A DNA stretch of 64,000 bases from Pseudomonadota bacterium. Lineage in GTDB: Bacteria > Pseudomonadota > Gammaproteobacteria > Xanthomonadales > Rhodanobacteraceae. The position numbers and the translations under genes are program-made. The stretch covers positions 1-64,000 of the forward strand of contig JAJYSM010000008.1 in the NCBI GenBank assembly GCA_021793575.1, written 5' to 3'. Below are positions 29,413 to 38,839 of the stretch, one piece after another (position 1 is the first letter of the stretch; each line of letters opens with the position of its first letter). The notes below the pieces were generated by a model. The model saw nothing but the letters and a program-made list of their open reading frames with translations, ran no database searches and was not told the origin of the DNA.

Positions 29413-30780
29413 ATGAACACGGACGCCATGCTTGCCGCGCGGCGTGCGCGCTGGCAGCAGCAGCTTGCACGCCGCAGCGCACGTGCCGACACGATCCGCA
29501 CGTTGACCGTGGAAGGCAGCCTGCGCCGGGTCGTCGGGCTGACGCTTGAGGCCGAGGGCTGCGAGGCGGCGCTCGGCGCGCGCTGTCTGGTGGATACGGC
29601 CGACGGCGTGCAGCTGGAAACCGAAGTCGTCGGGTTTGCCGACGAGCGTCTGCTGCTGATGCCGGTGGGCGACATGCACGGTGTGCTGCCCAATGCACGG
29701 GTGCGCCCGTGTGGTCACAACGGCGGGCTGCCCGTCGGCAGCGCACTGCTGGGCCGGGTGATCGGTGCCGATGGCGTGCCGCTGGACGGGCTGGGTCCGC
29801 TGGACGTGGACGACCATGCCGCGGTCAAGCGCGAGCCGATCAATCCGATGTCGCGCAAGCCGATCGACGCGCCGCTGGATGTCGGCGTGCGCGCGATCAA
29901 TGCCTTGCTTACCGTCGGTCGTGGCCAGCGACTGGGACTGTTCGCCGGTTCCGGCGTCGGCAAGTCGACCCTGCTCGGCATGATGACCCGTTATACGAAT
30001 GCCGATGTGGTGGTGGTCGGGCTGATCGGCGAGCGCGGCCGCGAGGTCAAGGAGTTCGTCGAGCAGACGCTGGGTGAAGAGGGGCGTCGCCGCGCGGTGA
30101 TCGTCGCCGCACCGGCCGACGCGCCGCCACTCAAGCGGCTGCGTGGCGCGCAGTACGCCACCGCGATCGCCGAATGGTTCCGCGACCGCGGTCATCGGGT
30201 GCTGCTGTTGATGGATTCGCTGACCCGCTACGCCCAGGCACAGCGCGAGATCGCGCTGGCGATCGGCGAGCCACCGGCCACCAAGGGCTATCCGCCATCG
30301 GTATTCGCGATGATGCCGGCGCTGGTCGAGCGCGCCGGCAACGATGCCGACGGGCGTGGTTCGATCACCGCGTTCTACACCGTGCTGACCGAGGGTGACG
30401 ATCATCGGCACGATCCCATCGCCGATGCGGCGCGGGCGATTCTGGACGGCCATATCGTGCTGTCGCGCGATCTTGCCGAAGCCGGACATTACCCGGCGAT
30501 CGACATCGAGGCGTCGATCAGCCGCGTGATGCCGGCCGTGGTGTCACGCGAGCATCTGCGCGCGGCACAGCGCTTCCGTCAGGTCTATTCGGCCTACCGC
30601 CAGCAGCGCGACCTGATCGCGGTGGGCGCGTACCAGAAGGGTTCCGACCCCCAGGTCGATCAGGCGATCGAGCTGTGGCCGCAACTGCGTGGATTCCTGC
30701 AGCAGGAGGTCGATGAACCGACGACCCTGGAGGCGGCCATCGAGCTGCTCGATGCCCTCGCCGAACAGGTCGTCGCATGA
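29413..30780 (+). CDS. fliI: Flagellum-specific ATPase FliI
   Basis: [41 protein letters not shown]. Confidence 0.97.
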   Translation: MNTDAMLAARRARWQQQLARRSARADTIRTLTVEGSLRRVVGLTLEAEGCEAALGARCLVDTADGVQLETEVVGFADERLLLMPVGDMHGVLPNARVRPCGHNGGLPVGSALLGRVIGADGVPLDGLGPLDVDDHAAVKREPINPMSRKPIDAPLDVGVRAINALLTVGRGQRLGLFAGSGVGKSTLLGMMTRYTNADVVVVGLIGERGREVKEFVEQTLGEEGRRRAVIVAAPADAPPLKRLRGAQYATAIAEWFRDRGHRVLLLMDSLTRYAQAQREIALAIGEPPATKGYPPSVFAMMPALVERAGNDADGRGSITAFYTVLTEGDDHRHDPIADAARAILDGHIVLSRDLAEAGHYPAIDIEASISRVMPAVVSREHLRAAQRFRQVYSAYRQQRDLIAVGAYQKGSDPQVDQAIELWPQLRGFLQQEVDEPTTLEAAIELLDALAEQVVA

Positions 30781-31202
30781 TTTCCCGCGCCCTGCAATTG
30801 CAACCGGCAGTAGATCAGGCCCGGCAGCGCAGCGAAGAGGCCCTGACGAAAATGGCCATCCAGCAGCAGCAGCTGGCCAAGGCCGAGCATCAGTTGAGTG
30901 AATTGCAGCGCTATCGACTGGAGTACGCAACGGGCGGTGATGGCGCATGGACGGTGGGCGCTTTGCTCAATCGGCAGAAATTCGTCGAACGCATCGATCA
31001 GGCGATTGCACAACAGAACGCCGAAACCGCCCGTCTGCAGAGGCAGTTCGAGCTGGTGCGCGGCCGCTGGCATCAGGCGCATGCCCGCGAAAGTGCCCTG
31101 GCCAGTGTCGTCGAGCGCTACCACACGCAGGAGCGTGACGCCGAGAGTCGCCACGAACAGGCGGAAAGCGATGAACGCATGCAATACCGCAGGTCACGCT
31201 GA
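30777..31202 (+). CDS. fliJ: Flagellar protein FliJ
   Basis: Coiled-coil protein overlapping the fliI stop; [16 protein letters not shown]. Confidence 0.85.
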   Translation: MISRALQLQPAVDQARQRSEEALTKMAIQQQQLAKAEHQLSELQRYRLEYATGGDGAWTVGALLNRQKFVERIDQAIAQQNAETARLQRQFELVRGRWHQAHARESALASVVERYHTQERDAESRHEQAESDERMQYRRSR

Positions 31203-31265
31203 TGTTTCCTGGACTGCCGGTTGCCCCTGTGGGTTCGCCCGTGCACATGCGGCGGGCGTGTCTGG

Positions 31266-31286
31266 CGATGCGATGCATGCGCATCG
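31266..31286 (+). terminator. Terminator/attenuator-like hairpin between fliJ and fliK
   Basis: CGATGCG-ATGCATG-CGCATCG followed by GATTTTG. Confidence 0.4.
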
Positions 31287-31311
31287 GATTTTGTGAAGGA
31301 GGGTATGCATC

Positions 31312-32433
31312 ATGACCACCACCGCGGCGTTGCCCGCAGCCGTTGCCACCTCGGCCGCCGCGGCAGCGCCTGGCGCACCGCGCACGGGCGGCCTGACCGA
31401 TTCACGCGACCCGTCGGGAACGGCAGGTCATTTCGATCATCAGCTGGATGCCGCGCGGCAACGGCATGAGTTGCCGAAGGATGCCGCTAACCCCACCACC
31501 GTGCCGCCAGCGCCAGCGCCAGCACAAGCACCAGCACCAGCACCAGCACCAGCACCAGCACCAGCACCAGCACCAGCACCAGCGCCAGCGCCAGCCGGCA
31601 TTGAGTCGCTGCCGGCGGCAGCTGATGCGCATCGGCAGGCCAGGGTTCCGCAGGACACGGCCGCTTCGGCACTGGCGGGCGCCATGCTGGCGCTGCTCGG
31701 CCCCGCAGTGGCGGTCAGCACCCCGCGCGCGGTGGCTGCGGCCATCACCACCGCTACCGGCGCCGTCGGGCGGGAAGGCGAGGGCAAGCCCGTGGCCGCC
31801 GATGCCAAAACGGCGGCGCTGCTGCAACTGGGCAACCCGGACAGCCCGATCGCGGCGGCCACCGGCGCGCTGGCGGCCGCCGTCGGCAGTTTCCCGGCGA
31901 TGGCCGGTGCGGCGCGACCCCGCGATGTTTCAGCGCTGGATTCAGCGAGTGCCATGGCGCAGGCGGTGGCGCTGTCGGTACCCGGTGCGCATGCCGCGCC
32001 GCTGACCCCGCACATACTGCAGTTGCCAGCGGCGGTGGGCAGCCCTGCCTTCGGCCACGATCTTGGCCAACAGGTGGCCTGGCTGGGTGGTCAGGATCTC
32101 AAGCAGGCGCGCATCCGCCTGCATCCGCAGGAGCTGGGCCAGCTTGATGTGAGTGTCAGCGTGACCCAGGGTCGGGTCGATGTGGTGTTCAACGCGCAGC
32201 ACCCGGCCGCCGTCCTCGCGGTACAGCAGAGCCTGGCCGACCTCGGCCATCTGCTGGCCCAGCACGGACTGCATCTCGGTCATGCCGAAGTTGGCCAGCA
32301 GGATCGCAGTGACCGGCGCCCGCACGGCAGGGCGGCGTCGAACGCGACGGTCCTGGCGCATGCGGATGAAGTCCATGCCGGCAGCCTGTCGCCGGTACTC
32401 GGCGCCATCGGCCTGCTCGACACGTTTGCCTGA
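31312..32433 (+). CDS. fliK: Flagellar hook-length control protein FliK
   Basis: C-terminal ARIRLHPQELGQLDVSVSVTQGRVDVVFNAQHPAAVLAVQQSLADLGHLLAQHGL. Confidence 0.92.
   Translation: MTTTAALPAAVATSAAAAAPGAPRTGGLTDSRDPSGTAGHFDHQLDAARQRHELPKDAANPTTVPPAPAPAQAPAPAPAPAPAPAPAPAPAPAPAGIESLPAAADAHRQARVPQDTAASALAGAMLALLGPAVAVSTPRAVAAAITTATGAVGREGEGKPVAADAKTAALLQLGNPDSPIAAATGALAAAVGSFPAMAGAARPRDVSALDSASAMAQAVALSVPGAHAAPLTPHILQLPAAVGSPAFGHDLGQQVAWLGGQDLKQARIRLHPQELGQLDVSVSVTQGRVDVVFNAQHPAAVLAVQQSLADLGHLLAQHGLHLGHAEVGQQDRSDRRPHGRAASNATVLAHADEVHAGSLSPVLGAIGLLDTFA
31527..31580 (+). repeat. Hexanucleotide tandem repeat (AGCACC)x9 within fliK, flanked by AGCGCC variants
   Basis: Nine perfect AGCACC units encoding a Pro-Ala tract. 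Confidence 0.95.
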
Positions 32434-32621
32434 GAGGCGGCAACCGGACGGCCGGCGTGGCGCGGCTGCGGCAGCGTGACATGCCGCCATCCCGTCACCC
32501 TGCCGCGCCCGTCGCGATTGCGTCGCGGCAGACGGGTGGCAGGCGTCAAGAAAGTGCCGTGGCGTCCGCCGGCACCCACGTGGATCGCTGAAAACCAAGC
32601 CTGGACAATGACTTCGTGCGA

Positions 32622-32637
32622 TGGCACGTGGCTTGCA
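32622..32637 (+). promoter_or_regulatory. Sigma54 promoter candidate for the fliL operon
   Basis: TGGCACG-TGGC-TTGCA, consensus match. Confidence 0.88.
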
Positions 32638-32708
32638 TTTGATTGGCCCAAGCCCCCCGACAAGGGGCCTCGCGTCGAACAGAAACATCCATCCAGGTTG
32701 AGGTTTTC

Positions 32709-33218
32709 ATGGTTGAGGACGAACAGGAACCCGCGGTCGAAGTGCCGGTGCCGCGCAAGCGCCGCTTGCCGCTGCTCATCGGCGGTGCGGTGGTGCTGGC
32801 GCTGGTGCTGGGCGGGGGCGCCTGGCTGATGTTGCGTCCTGCTGCCGCTGGCGGCAAAGGCGCCGCCAAGGCCAAGAGCGGGCAGCCGACGGAGACCAAG
32901 ACCGAACTGTACCTGGCGCTGCAGCCGCCCTTCGTGGTCAATCTGCGCGGGGATGACTCGGTGCGCTACCTGCAAGTGGGGATCACCTTGATGGCCCACG
33001 ACGCCTCGGCCATCCAGGCGGCCCAGAATGCCGATCCGGTGATCCGCAACGCGCTGGTGCTGCTGCTCAGCAGTCAGGACAGCAAAAGCATCGGCGATAC
33101 CGCAGGCCGCCAGAAGCTGCAGGCGCAGGCGCTGGCCGCGGTGCAGAAGATTGTCCAGGAACGGCTCGGCCGACCCGGTATCAAGGCGCTTTATTTCACC
33201 AGTTTCGTGATGCAGTGA
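32709..33218 (+). CDS. fliL: Flagellar basal body-associated protein FliL
   Basis: N-terminal TM and YLALQPPFVVNLRGDDSVRYLQVGITLM. Confidence 0.93.
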   Translation: MVEDEQEPAVEVPVPRKRRLPLLIGGAVVLALVLGGGAWLMLRPAAAGGKGAAKAKSGQPTETKTELYLALQPPFVVNLRGDDSVRYLQVGITLMAHDASAIQAAQNADPVIRNALVLLLSSQDSKSIGDTAGRQKLQAQALAAVQKIVQERLGRPGIKALYFTSFVMQ

Positions 33219-33234
33219 CCGGGATGCCGAGCCT

Positions 33235-34251
33235 ATGAGCGATCTGCTTTCACAGGATGAAATCGACGCCCTGCTCAATGGTGTCGAAGGCGGCGATGTT
33301 GCCACCGGCAATGACCAGCCGGTGCCGGTCGATGCGGTGTTGTCGTATGACTTCACCCAGCAGGATCGCATCGTGCGCGGCCGCCTGCCGACGCTCGAAA
33401 TGGTCAACGACCGCTTCGCACGGTTCTTCCGCACGGGTGTATTCAATGTGCTGCGCAAGACCTGCGATGTCTCGGTGCTCGGTGTGAAGATGGTCAAGTT
33501 CACCGAATACGTGCATGGGCTGGCGGTGCCGACCAATTTGAACCTGGTACGCATCAAGCCGCTGCGCGGCACCGCGCTGGTGGTGTTCGAGCCGCGGCTG
33601 GTGTTTACCGTGATCGATAATTTCTTCGGCGGCGATGGCCGCTATCACGCACGCATCGAGGGGCGTGACTTCACGGCCACCGAAAACCGCGTGATCCAGA
33701 TCATGCTGGTCGAGCTGTTTGCCGCGATGACCGAGGCGTGGGCGCCGGTGCTGGAACTGCAATTCGAGTACCAGAATTCGGAGATCAATCCGCAGTTTGC
33801 CAACATCGTCAGCCCGACCGAGACCGTAGTGGTGTCGCGTTTCCAGGTCGAGCTGGACGGCATCGGCGGCGAGATCCACCTGACCATGCCGTACGCGATG
33901 GTCGAGCCGATCCGTACCCTGCTCGACGCCGGTGTGCAGAGTGATCGCGTCGACCGCGATGGCCGCTGGGCGGAATCGCTGCATGAGGAAATCCTGGACG
34001 CCGAAGTCGGGCTCAGCTCGCTGCTGCTGGAAACCCGGCTCAGCATCGGCGAGTTCCTGCATTTGCGGCCGGGTGACGTGATTCCGGTACAGCTGCCCGA
34101 GCTGACCACGGTATACGCCGAAGACGTGCCGCTGTTCCGCGGCTATTACGGCCAGTCCAACGGCCTCAATGCCGTCCGTTTCCACGCCCAGGCCAGCCGA
34201 CGCGAGACACGTCCGGTGGCCGACCACTTCACCGGAAAGAATCCGCTATGA
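33235..34251 (+). CDS. fliM: Flagellar motor switch protein FliM
   Basis: LLSQDEIDALLNGVEGG CheY-binding N-terminus; DRIVRGRLPTLEMVNDRFARFFR. Confidence 0.97.
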   Translation: MSDLLSQDEIDALLNGVEGGDVATGNDQPVPVDAVLSYDFTQQDRIVRGRLPTLEMVNDRFARFFRTGVFNVLRKTCDVSVLGVKMVKFTEYVHGLAVPTNLNLVRIKPLRGTALVVFEPRLVFTVIDNFFGGDGRYHARIEGRDFTATENRVIQIMLVELFAAMTEAWAPVLELQFEYQNSEINPQFANIVSPTETVVVSRFQVELDGIGGEIHLTMPYAMVEPIRTLLDAGVQSDRVDRDGRWAESLHEEILDAEVGLSSLLLETRLSIGEFLHLRPGDVIPVQLPELTTVYAEDVPLFRGYYGQSNGLNAVRFHAQASRRETRPVADHFTGKNPL

Positions 34252-34595
34252 ACCAGTCAGCTCCTGGCGCTTTTGCCGAATCGAGCGAACGCGTCGAATC
34301 CACTGCGCTGCGTGATGCGACGGGCGAGGGTGGTGAAGTCAATCTCGACATGATCCTGGATGTGCCGGTCACGCTGGCGATGGAGGTGGGGCGTACCCGC
34401 ATCAGCATCCGCAATCTGCTGCAGCTGAATCAGGGTTCGGTGGTCGAACTCGACCGCGCCGCCGGCGAGCCGCTCGACGTGTTCGTCAACGGCACCCTGG
34501 TGGCGCATGGCGAGGTGGTGGTGATCAACGAGAAGTTCGGCATTCGCCTGACCGACGTGATCAGCCCGGCCGAACGCGTGCGCAAGCTGCGCTGA
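34248..34595 (+). CDS. fliN: Flagellar motor switch protein FliN
   Basis: MILDVPVTLAMEVGRTRISIRNLLQLNQGSVVELDRAAGEPLDVFVNG. Confidence 0.97.
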   Translation: MNQSAPGAFAESSERVESTALRDATGEGGEVNLDMILDVPVTLAMEVGRTRISIRNLLQLNQGSVVELDRAAGEPLDVFVNGTLVAHGEVVVINEKFGIRLTDVISPAERVRKLR

Positions 34596-34984
34596 TGGGC
34601 ACGCTGGCATTCCTGCTGGTGGCCCCGCCGGTGGCCGCGCCCGACATCCATGTCGGTGGTGAACTCGCGCGGGTGATACTGAGCCTGCTCGGCATCATCG
34701 CGCTGATTCTTGTCGCCGGCTGGCTCAGCCGCCGGCTGCAGCAGCGACCGGGGGCATGCGGCCGCCGCATCCGCTGCATCGAGACGTTTTCAGCGGGCGC
34801 GCGCGACCGCCTGTTGCTGCTCGACGCCGATGGCAAGCGACTGCTGGTCGGCATCGGCCCGGGCGGCATGCGCACGCTGCATGTCTACGAAGGGGTGGTG
34901 AGCGCACCGGCTGAAGCGCCACCGCCCACCGCACCGTTGCCCGGATTTGCCGAACTGCTCGCCCGCTGGAAGCGCACGCCATGA
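34595..34984 (+). CDS. fliO: Flagellar biosynthetic protein FliO
   Basis: Short TM protein, [26 protein letters not shown]; position fliN-fliO-fliP. Confidence 0.9.
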   Translation: MGTLAFLLVAPPVAAPDIHVGGELARVILSLLGIIALILVAGWLSRRLQQRPGACGRRIRCIETFSAGARDRLLLLDADGKRLLVGIGPGGMRTLHVYEGVVSAPAEAPPPTAPLPGFAELLARWKRTP

Positions 34985-35808
34985 GCACGGCCGGCCGGCA
35001 GATACTGCGCAGTTGGCTGCTGCTTGCGCTATGGCTGCTGCCGTTGTGCGCGATTGCGGCAGCGCCGGCAACCGGCGTCACCATGCCGGCGATGCCCGCA
35101 TTGACGATGCCGCAGTCGCTTGTGCCGATCACGGGTATCCCGGTGCTGACCGTGCACAATGCCCCCGGTGGCGTGCAGAACTGGACGCTGTCGCTGCAGG
35201 TGGTGGTGCTGATGACGGCGCTGACCCTGCTGCCGGCGATCCTGCTGATGATGACGGCGTTCACCCGCATCATCATCGTGCTCGGATTTCTGCGGCAGGC
35301 ACTGGGGACACAATCGACGCCGCCGAACCAGGTGCTGCTGGGACTGGCGCTGTTTCTCACCTTGTTTGTGATGTCGCCGGTACTCAACCGTGCCTATGAC
35401 GATGGGGTGAAGCCGTACATGGGCGGTCAGCTCACCGCCGAGCAGGCGTTGCCGGCGGCGGTGGCACCGTTCAAGCGTTTCATGCTCGACCAGACGCGGG
35501 ATGCCGACCTGCAGCTGTTCACCCGGCTGGCGAAGGAAAAACCTTATGCCAGCAAGGCCGATGTGCCGTTCAAGGTGGCGATGCCGGCGTTTCTCACCAG
35601 TGAGCTGAAGACCGCGTTCCAGATGGGCTTCCTGTTGTTCATCCCGTTTCTGATCATCGACCTGGTGGTGGCGAGCGTGTTGATGTCGATGGGCATGGTG
35701 ATGGTCTCGCCGATGATCATCTCGCTACCGTTCAAGATCATGCTGTTTGTGCTGGTGGATGGCTGGACGCTGCTGCTGGGCACGCTGGCGGGGAGCTTCT
35801 ACACGTGA
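34981..35808 (+). CDS. fliP: Flagellar export gate protein FliP
   Basis: [41 protein letters not shown]. Confidence 0.97.
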   Translation: MSTAGRQILRSWLLLALWLLPLCAIAAAPATGVTMPAMPALTMPQSLVPITGIPVLTVHNAPGGVQNWTLSLQVVVLMTALTLLPAILLMMTAFTRIIIVLGFLRQALGTQSTPPNQVLLGLALFLTLFVMSPVLNRAYDDGVKPYMGGQLTAEQALPAAVAPFKRFMLDQTRDADLQLFTRLAKEKPYASKADVPFKVAMPAFLTSELKTAFQMGFLLFIPFLIIDLVVASVLMSMGMVMVSPMIISLPFKIMLFVLVDGWTLLLGTLAGSFYT

Positions 35809-35854
35809 GCATGTTCTCGATGGCCGCTGCGGATTTCTGTCTTGCGGGTGGCAG

Positions 35855-36617
35855 GGCGAAGAGCCTTCGTTCGCTTGCACCTGTAGGAGCGCACCTTGTG
35901 CGCGATGCTCTTGCTGCGTACTGGACGAAGAGCTTCAGGGCGAAGAGCTTTCGCCCTCCTGCGGAGGCCGAGTCACTTTCTCTTTGCGTGGCCAAAGAGA
36001 AAGTAACCCAAGAGAAAGGCCACCCCGCTTACGCGCCTTGCGGGCATCCTGCCCGCAAGGTTCGCGGCCGGGTTACGGGGCTTGTCGACAGGGCATCCTG
36101 CCCTGACGCCAAACTGGTTCGCATCCCTGCGAACCACCCTGCGGGCTTTCCTCCACCCGCCCGCCGCTTCAGATGGGTCCCCGGTAGAGCAGCGGGCCAT
36201 CGTGGCCCGCACTTGGTGATGAAGCTGAAAAACAACAGCAAGAGCGAAGTGTCGCGCTGCCGTGCTCCGGCTCTTCTGAAAAGTGCGGGCCACGATGGCC
36301 CGCTGCTCTACCCGGGGCCCCTGTGCGGCGGTGAGTCGGGGTCGACAGGCCGCGAAGCGGGCATCGACAGGGATGTCGATGCCTTTTCGCACGGGCAGGA
36401 TGCCCGTTCGAAAAGCCCGGCTCACGGACTTGCCGGGCAGGAGCCCGGCAAGCGCCAAGCGGGGTGCTCTTTCTCTTTGGTTACTTTCGCTTTGAGCACG
36501 CAAAGAGAAAGTGACTCGGTCGCCGCAGGCGATCGACCGCTCTTCGCTTTGAATACGACAAGAGCATCGCGCACGGAGTGCGCTTCTGCAGGTGCGGGAG
36601 GGCGAAAGTTCTTCGCC
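35855..36617. repeat. ~760-bp nested quasi-palindromic element with REP-like ends and internal mini-hairpins
   Basis: Outer arms 35855-~35932 / ~36541-36617; mid arms 35970-~36046 / ~36433-36517; exact 30-bp inner arms 36185-36214 / 36281-36310. Confidence 0.9.
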
Positions 36618-36652
36618 ATTCCTTCAGCGAACCGCAACGCAGGTACATGCGC

Positions 36653-36922
36653 ATGACGCCTGAAACGATCATGACGATTGGTCAGCACGCGCTGTATGTG
36701 GCGATGTTGCTGGCCGCGCCGCTGCTGCTGACGGCGCTGGCCGTGGGCCTGCTGATCGGCGTGATCCAGGCGGCCACGCAGATCAATGAGCAGACCCTGA
36801 GCTTCATTCCCAAGCTGATCGCGATGGCGCTGGTCGCGCTGGTGGCCGGGCCGTGGATGCTGCGTGTGCTGGTGCAGTTCACCCATCAGCTGATCGTCGG
36901 GCTGCCGGATGCGATCCGGTGA
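36653..36922 (+). CDS. fliQ: Flagellar export gate protein FliQ
   Basis: MTPETIMTIGQHALYVAMLLAAPLLLTALAVGLLIGVIQAATQINEQTLSFIPKL. Confidence 0.97.
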   Translation: MTPETIMTIGQHALYVAMLLAAPLLLTALAVGLLIGVIQAATQINEQTLSFIPKLIAMALVALVAGPWMLRVLVQFTHQLIVGLPDAIR

Positions 36923-37689
36923 TGGTGCTGGATCTGGCGCAGCTGTCGATCTGGCTGGGCAGCCTGTTCTGGGCGCTGGGTCGGGTGGCGGGCTTGTTTC
37001 TGGTGGCGCCGGTGTTCAGCGCCAAGATGATGCCGGTGCGGATACGGGCCGGGCTGGTGGTGGTGTTGACGATGGTGCTGGCGCCGCTGGCACCGGCGAC
37101 GATCAACCCGTTAAGCGCGAGCGGTATCGCGACGATGGTCAGCCAGGTGCTGATCGGCGCCGCCATGGGGTTCACCTTGACGCTGGTGTTCGAGGCCGTG
37201 TCGTTCGGTGGCGAACTGGTGGCGCAGAGCATGAGTCTGGGTTTTGCCGAGATAGCCAATCCGCAGGGGGGCGCAAGCTCGCCCGTGCTGAGCGAGTTCT
37301 ACCTGCTGCTGGTGACCCTGCTGTTTCTGGTGATGAATGGCCATTTGCGTCTGATCGCCCTGCTCGCCGACAGCTTTCACAGCCTGCCGCCGGGCATGCC
37401 AACAATCAATGCCAACGGCTTGCATGCCGTCGCCGCCTTTGGCGCCGAGTTGTTTTCCGGTGCGGTGCGGGTGGCGCTGCCGGCGATGACGTCGCTGCTG
37501 GTGGTGAATATCGGATTTGCCGCGATCAGCCGTGCGGCACCATCGATGAACCTGTTCGCGGTGGGTTTGCCGATTACGGTTTCGCTCGGTTTCATCGCGT
37601 TGTGGCTGGCGCTGCGCAGCTTGCCGGGCGCCTTCGAGGCACTGCAGGGACACGCCTGGTCGCTGATGCGCGAGCTGGTCGGGAGCTGA
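36922..37689 (+). CDS. fliR: Flagellar export gate protein FliR
   Basis: FWALGRVAGLFLVAPVFSAKMMPVRIRAGLVVVLT; SMSLGFAEIANPQGGASSPVLSEFY. Confidence 0.96.
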   Translation: MVLDLAQLSIWLGSLFWALGRVAGLFLVAPVFSAKMMPVRIRAGLVVVLTMVLAPLAPATINPLSASGIATMVSQVLIGAAMGFTLTLVFEAVSFGGELVAQSMSLGFAEIANPQGGASSPVLSEFYLLLVTLLFLVMNGHLRLIALLADSFHSLPPGMPTINANGLHAVAAFGAELFSGAVRVALPAMTSLLVVNIGFAAISRAAPSMNLFAVGLPITVSLGFIALWLALRSLPGAFEALQGHAWSLMRELVGS

Positions 37690-37693
37690 GCCG

Positions 37694-38833
37694 ATGGCGG
37701 AGGATAGCGAGCAGGAAAAAACCGAACAGCCGTCCGAAAAACGGTTGCGCGAATCGCGCGAAAAAGGCGAAGTGCCGAGCTCGCGCGACTTGTCCGGCGC
37801 GATGGTGGTACTGGCCGCGGTGGCGGTGCTGATGAACGACGGTCAGGCCGCGTTGCGCCACGCCACGCGCATCTTCTCACTCGGTCTGAACTACGGCCGG
37901 GAAGCCCTGTTCTCCGACGCATTGCCGGCGCGGGCGCTGCATCAGGCGGCAGGCGAGGCGCTGGCGCTGTTCGCACCGGTGGCGCTGGCGACCCTGCTGG
38001 CCACGCTGGCCGCGCCACTGCTGCTGGGTGGACTCAACTTCAGTGCGCAGGCGTTGCAGCCGAAGTTCGAGCGGCTCGACCCGATCAAGGGGCTGGGGCG
38101 GATTTTCGCCATGCGCGGACTGGTCGAGCTGGGCAAGGCGCTGCTCAAGCTGCTGTTCATCGGAGCGGCCTTGCTGCTGCTGCTGCGCCATTGGCAGGGG
38201 CAGTTGCAGGCTACCGGCAGCGGTACGGTCGGCGCGGGCATCGCGTTGTCGATCAGCCTGATCGGTAACGCGGCGCTGTGGTTCGGCTGCCTGCTGGGCC
38301 TGATCGGTGGCATCGATGCGGTCTACCAGAAGTTTGATTACTCCAAACGCCTGCGCATGAGCAAGCAGGAACTGCGTGACGAGCACAAGGAAAGCGAAGG
38401 CAACCCCGAACTCAAGTCGCGCGTTCGCCAGGTGCAGCAGCAGCAATCGCGTCGCCGCATGATGCAGGAGTTGCCGCAGGCCGACGTGGTGGTGGTCAAC
38501 CCCAGCCACTTTGCGGTGGCCTTGCGCTATGACGACGACCGCATGGGTGCGCCGCGGGTGATCGCCAAGGGTGTCGATCTGCTGGCGCAGCAGATCCGCC
38601 TGGTCGCCGGCAGCCATCGGATTCCGCTGGTCGAGGCGCCGCCGCTGGCACGTGCGCTGTATGCCACCACCGAACTGGGTCGGGAAATTCCCGCCGCACT
38701 GTATGTCGCGGTGGCCCAGGTGCTGGCCTATGTCTATCAGTTGAAACAGGCCGCCGCACACGGCGAGCCACCCCCACCGGCACCTGCCCCTGAGGTCGAT
38801 CCCGACCTGATGGGCCCTTATCGTGATCAATGA
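37694..38833 (+). CDS. flhB: Flagellar export switch protein FlhB
   Basis: DSEQEKTEQPSEKRLRESREKGEVPSSRDL; NPSH cleavage-site motif in VVVVNPSHFAVALRYD. Confidence 0.97.
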   Translation: MAEDSEQEKTEQPSEKRLRESREKGEVPSSRDLSGAMVVLAAVAVLMNDGQAALRHATRIFSLGLNYGREALFSDALPARALHQAAGEALALFAPVALATLLATLAAPLLLGGLNFSAQALQPKFERLDPIKGLGRIFAMRGLVELGKALLKLLFIGAALLLLLRHWQGQLQATGSGTVGAGIALSISLIGNAALWFGCLLGLIGGIDAVYQKFDYSKRLRMSKQELRDEHKESEGNPELKSRVRQVQQQQSRRRMMQELPQADVVVVNPSHFAVALRYDDDRMGAPRVIAKGVDLLAQQIRLVAGSHRIPLVEAPPLARALYATTELGREIPAALYVAVAQVLAYVYQLKQAAAHGEPPPPAPAPEVDPDLMGPYRDQ

Positions 38834-38839
38834 CAGGCC

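Noticed and set aside
31487-31672. Tandem repeat considered as a CRISPR array
   Set aside because: Units are 6 bp without spacers and encode a Pro-Ala tract in fliK.
35805-36656. 283-aa ORF (+) across the fliP-fliQ gap
   Set aside because: Its sequence is created by the inverted-repeat element; no domain and repeat-derived composition.
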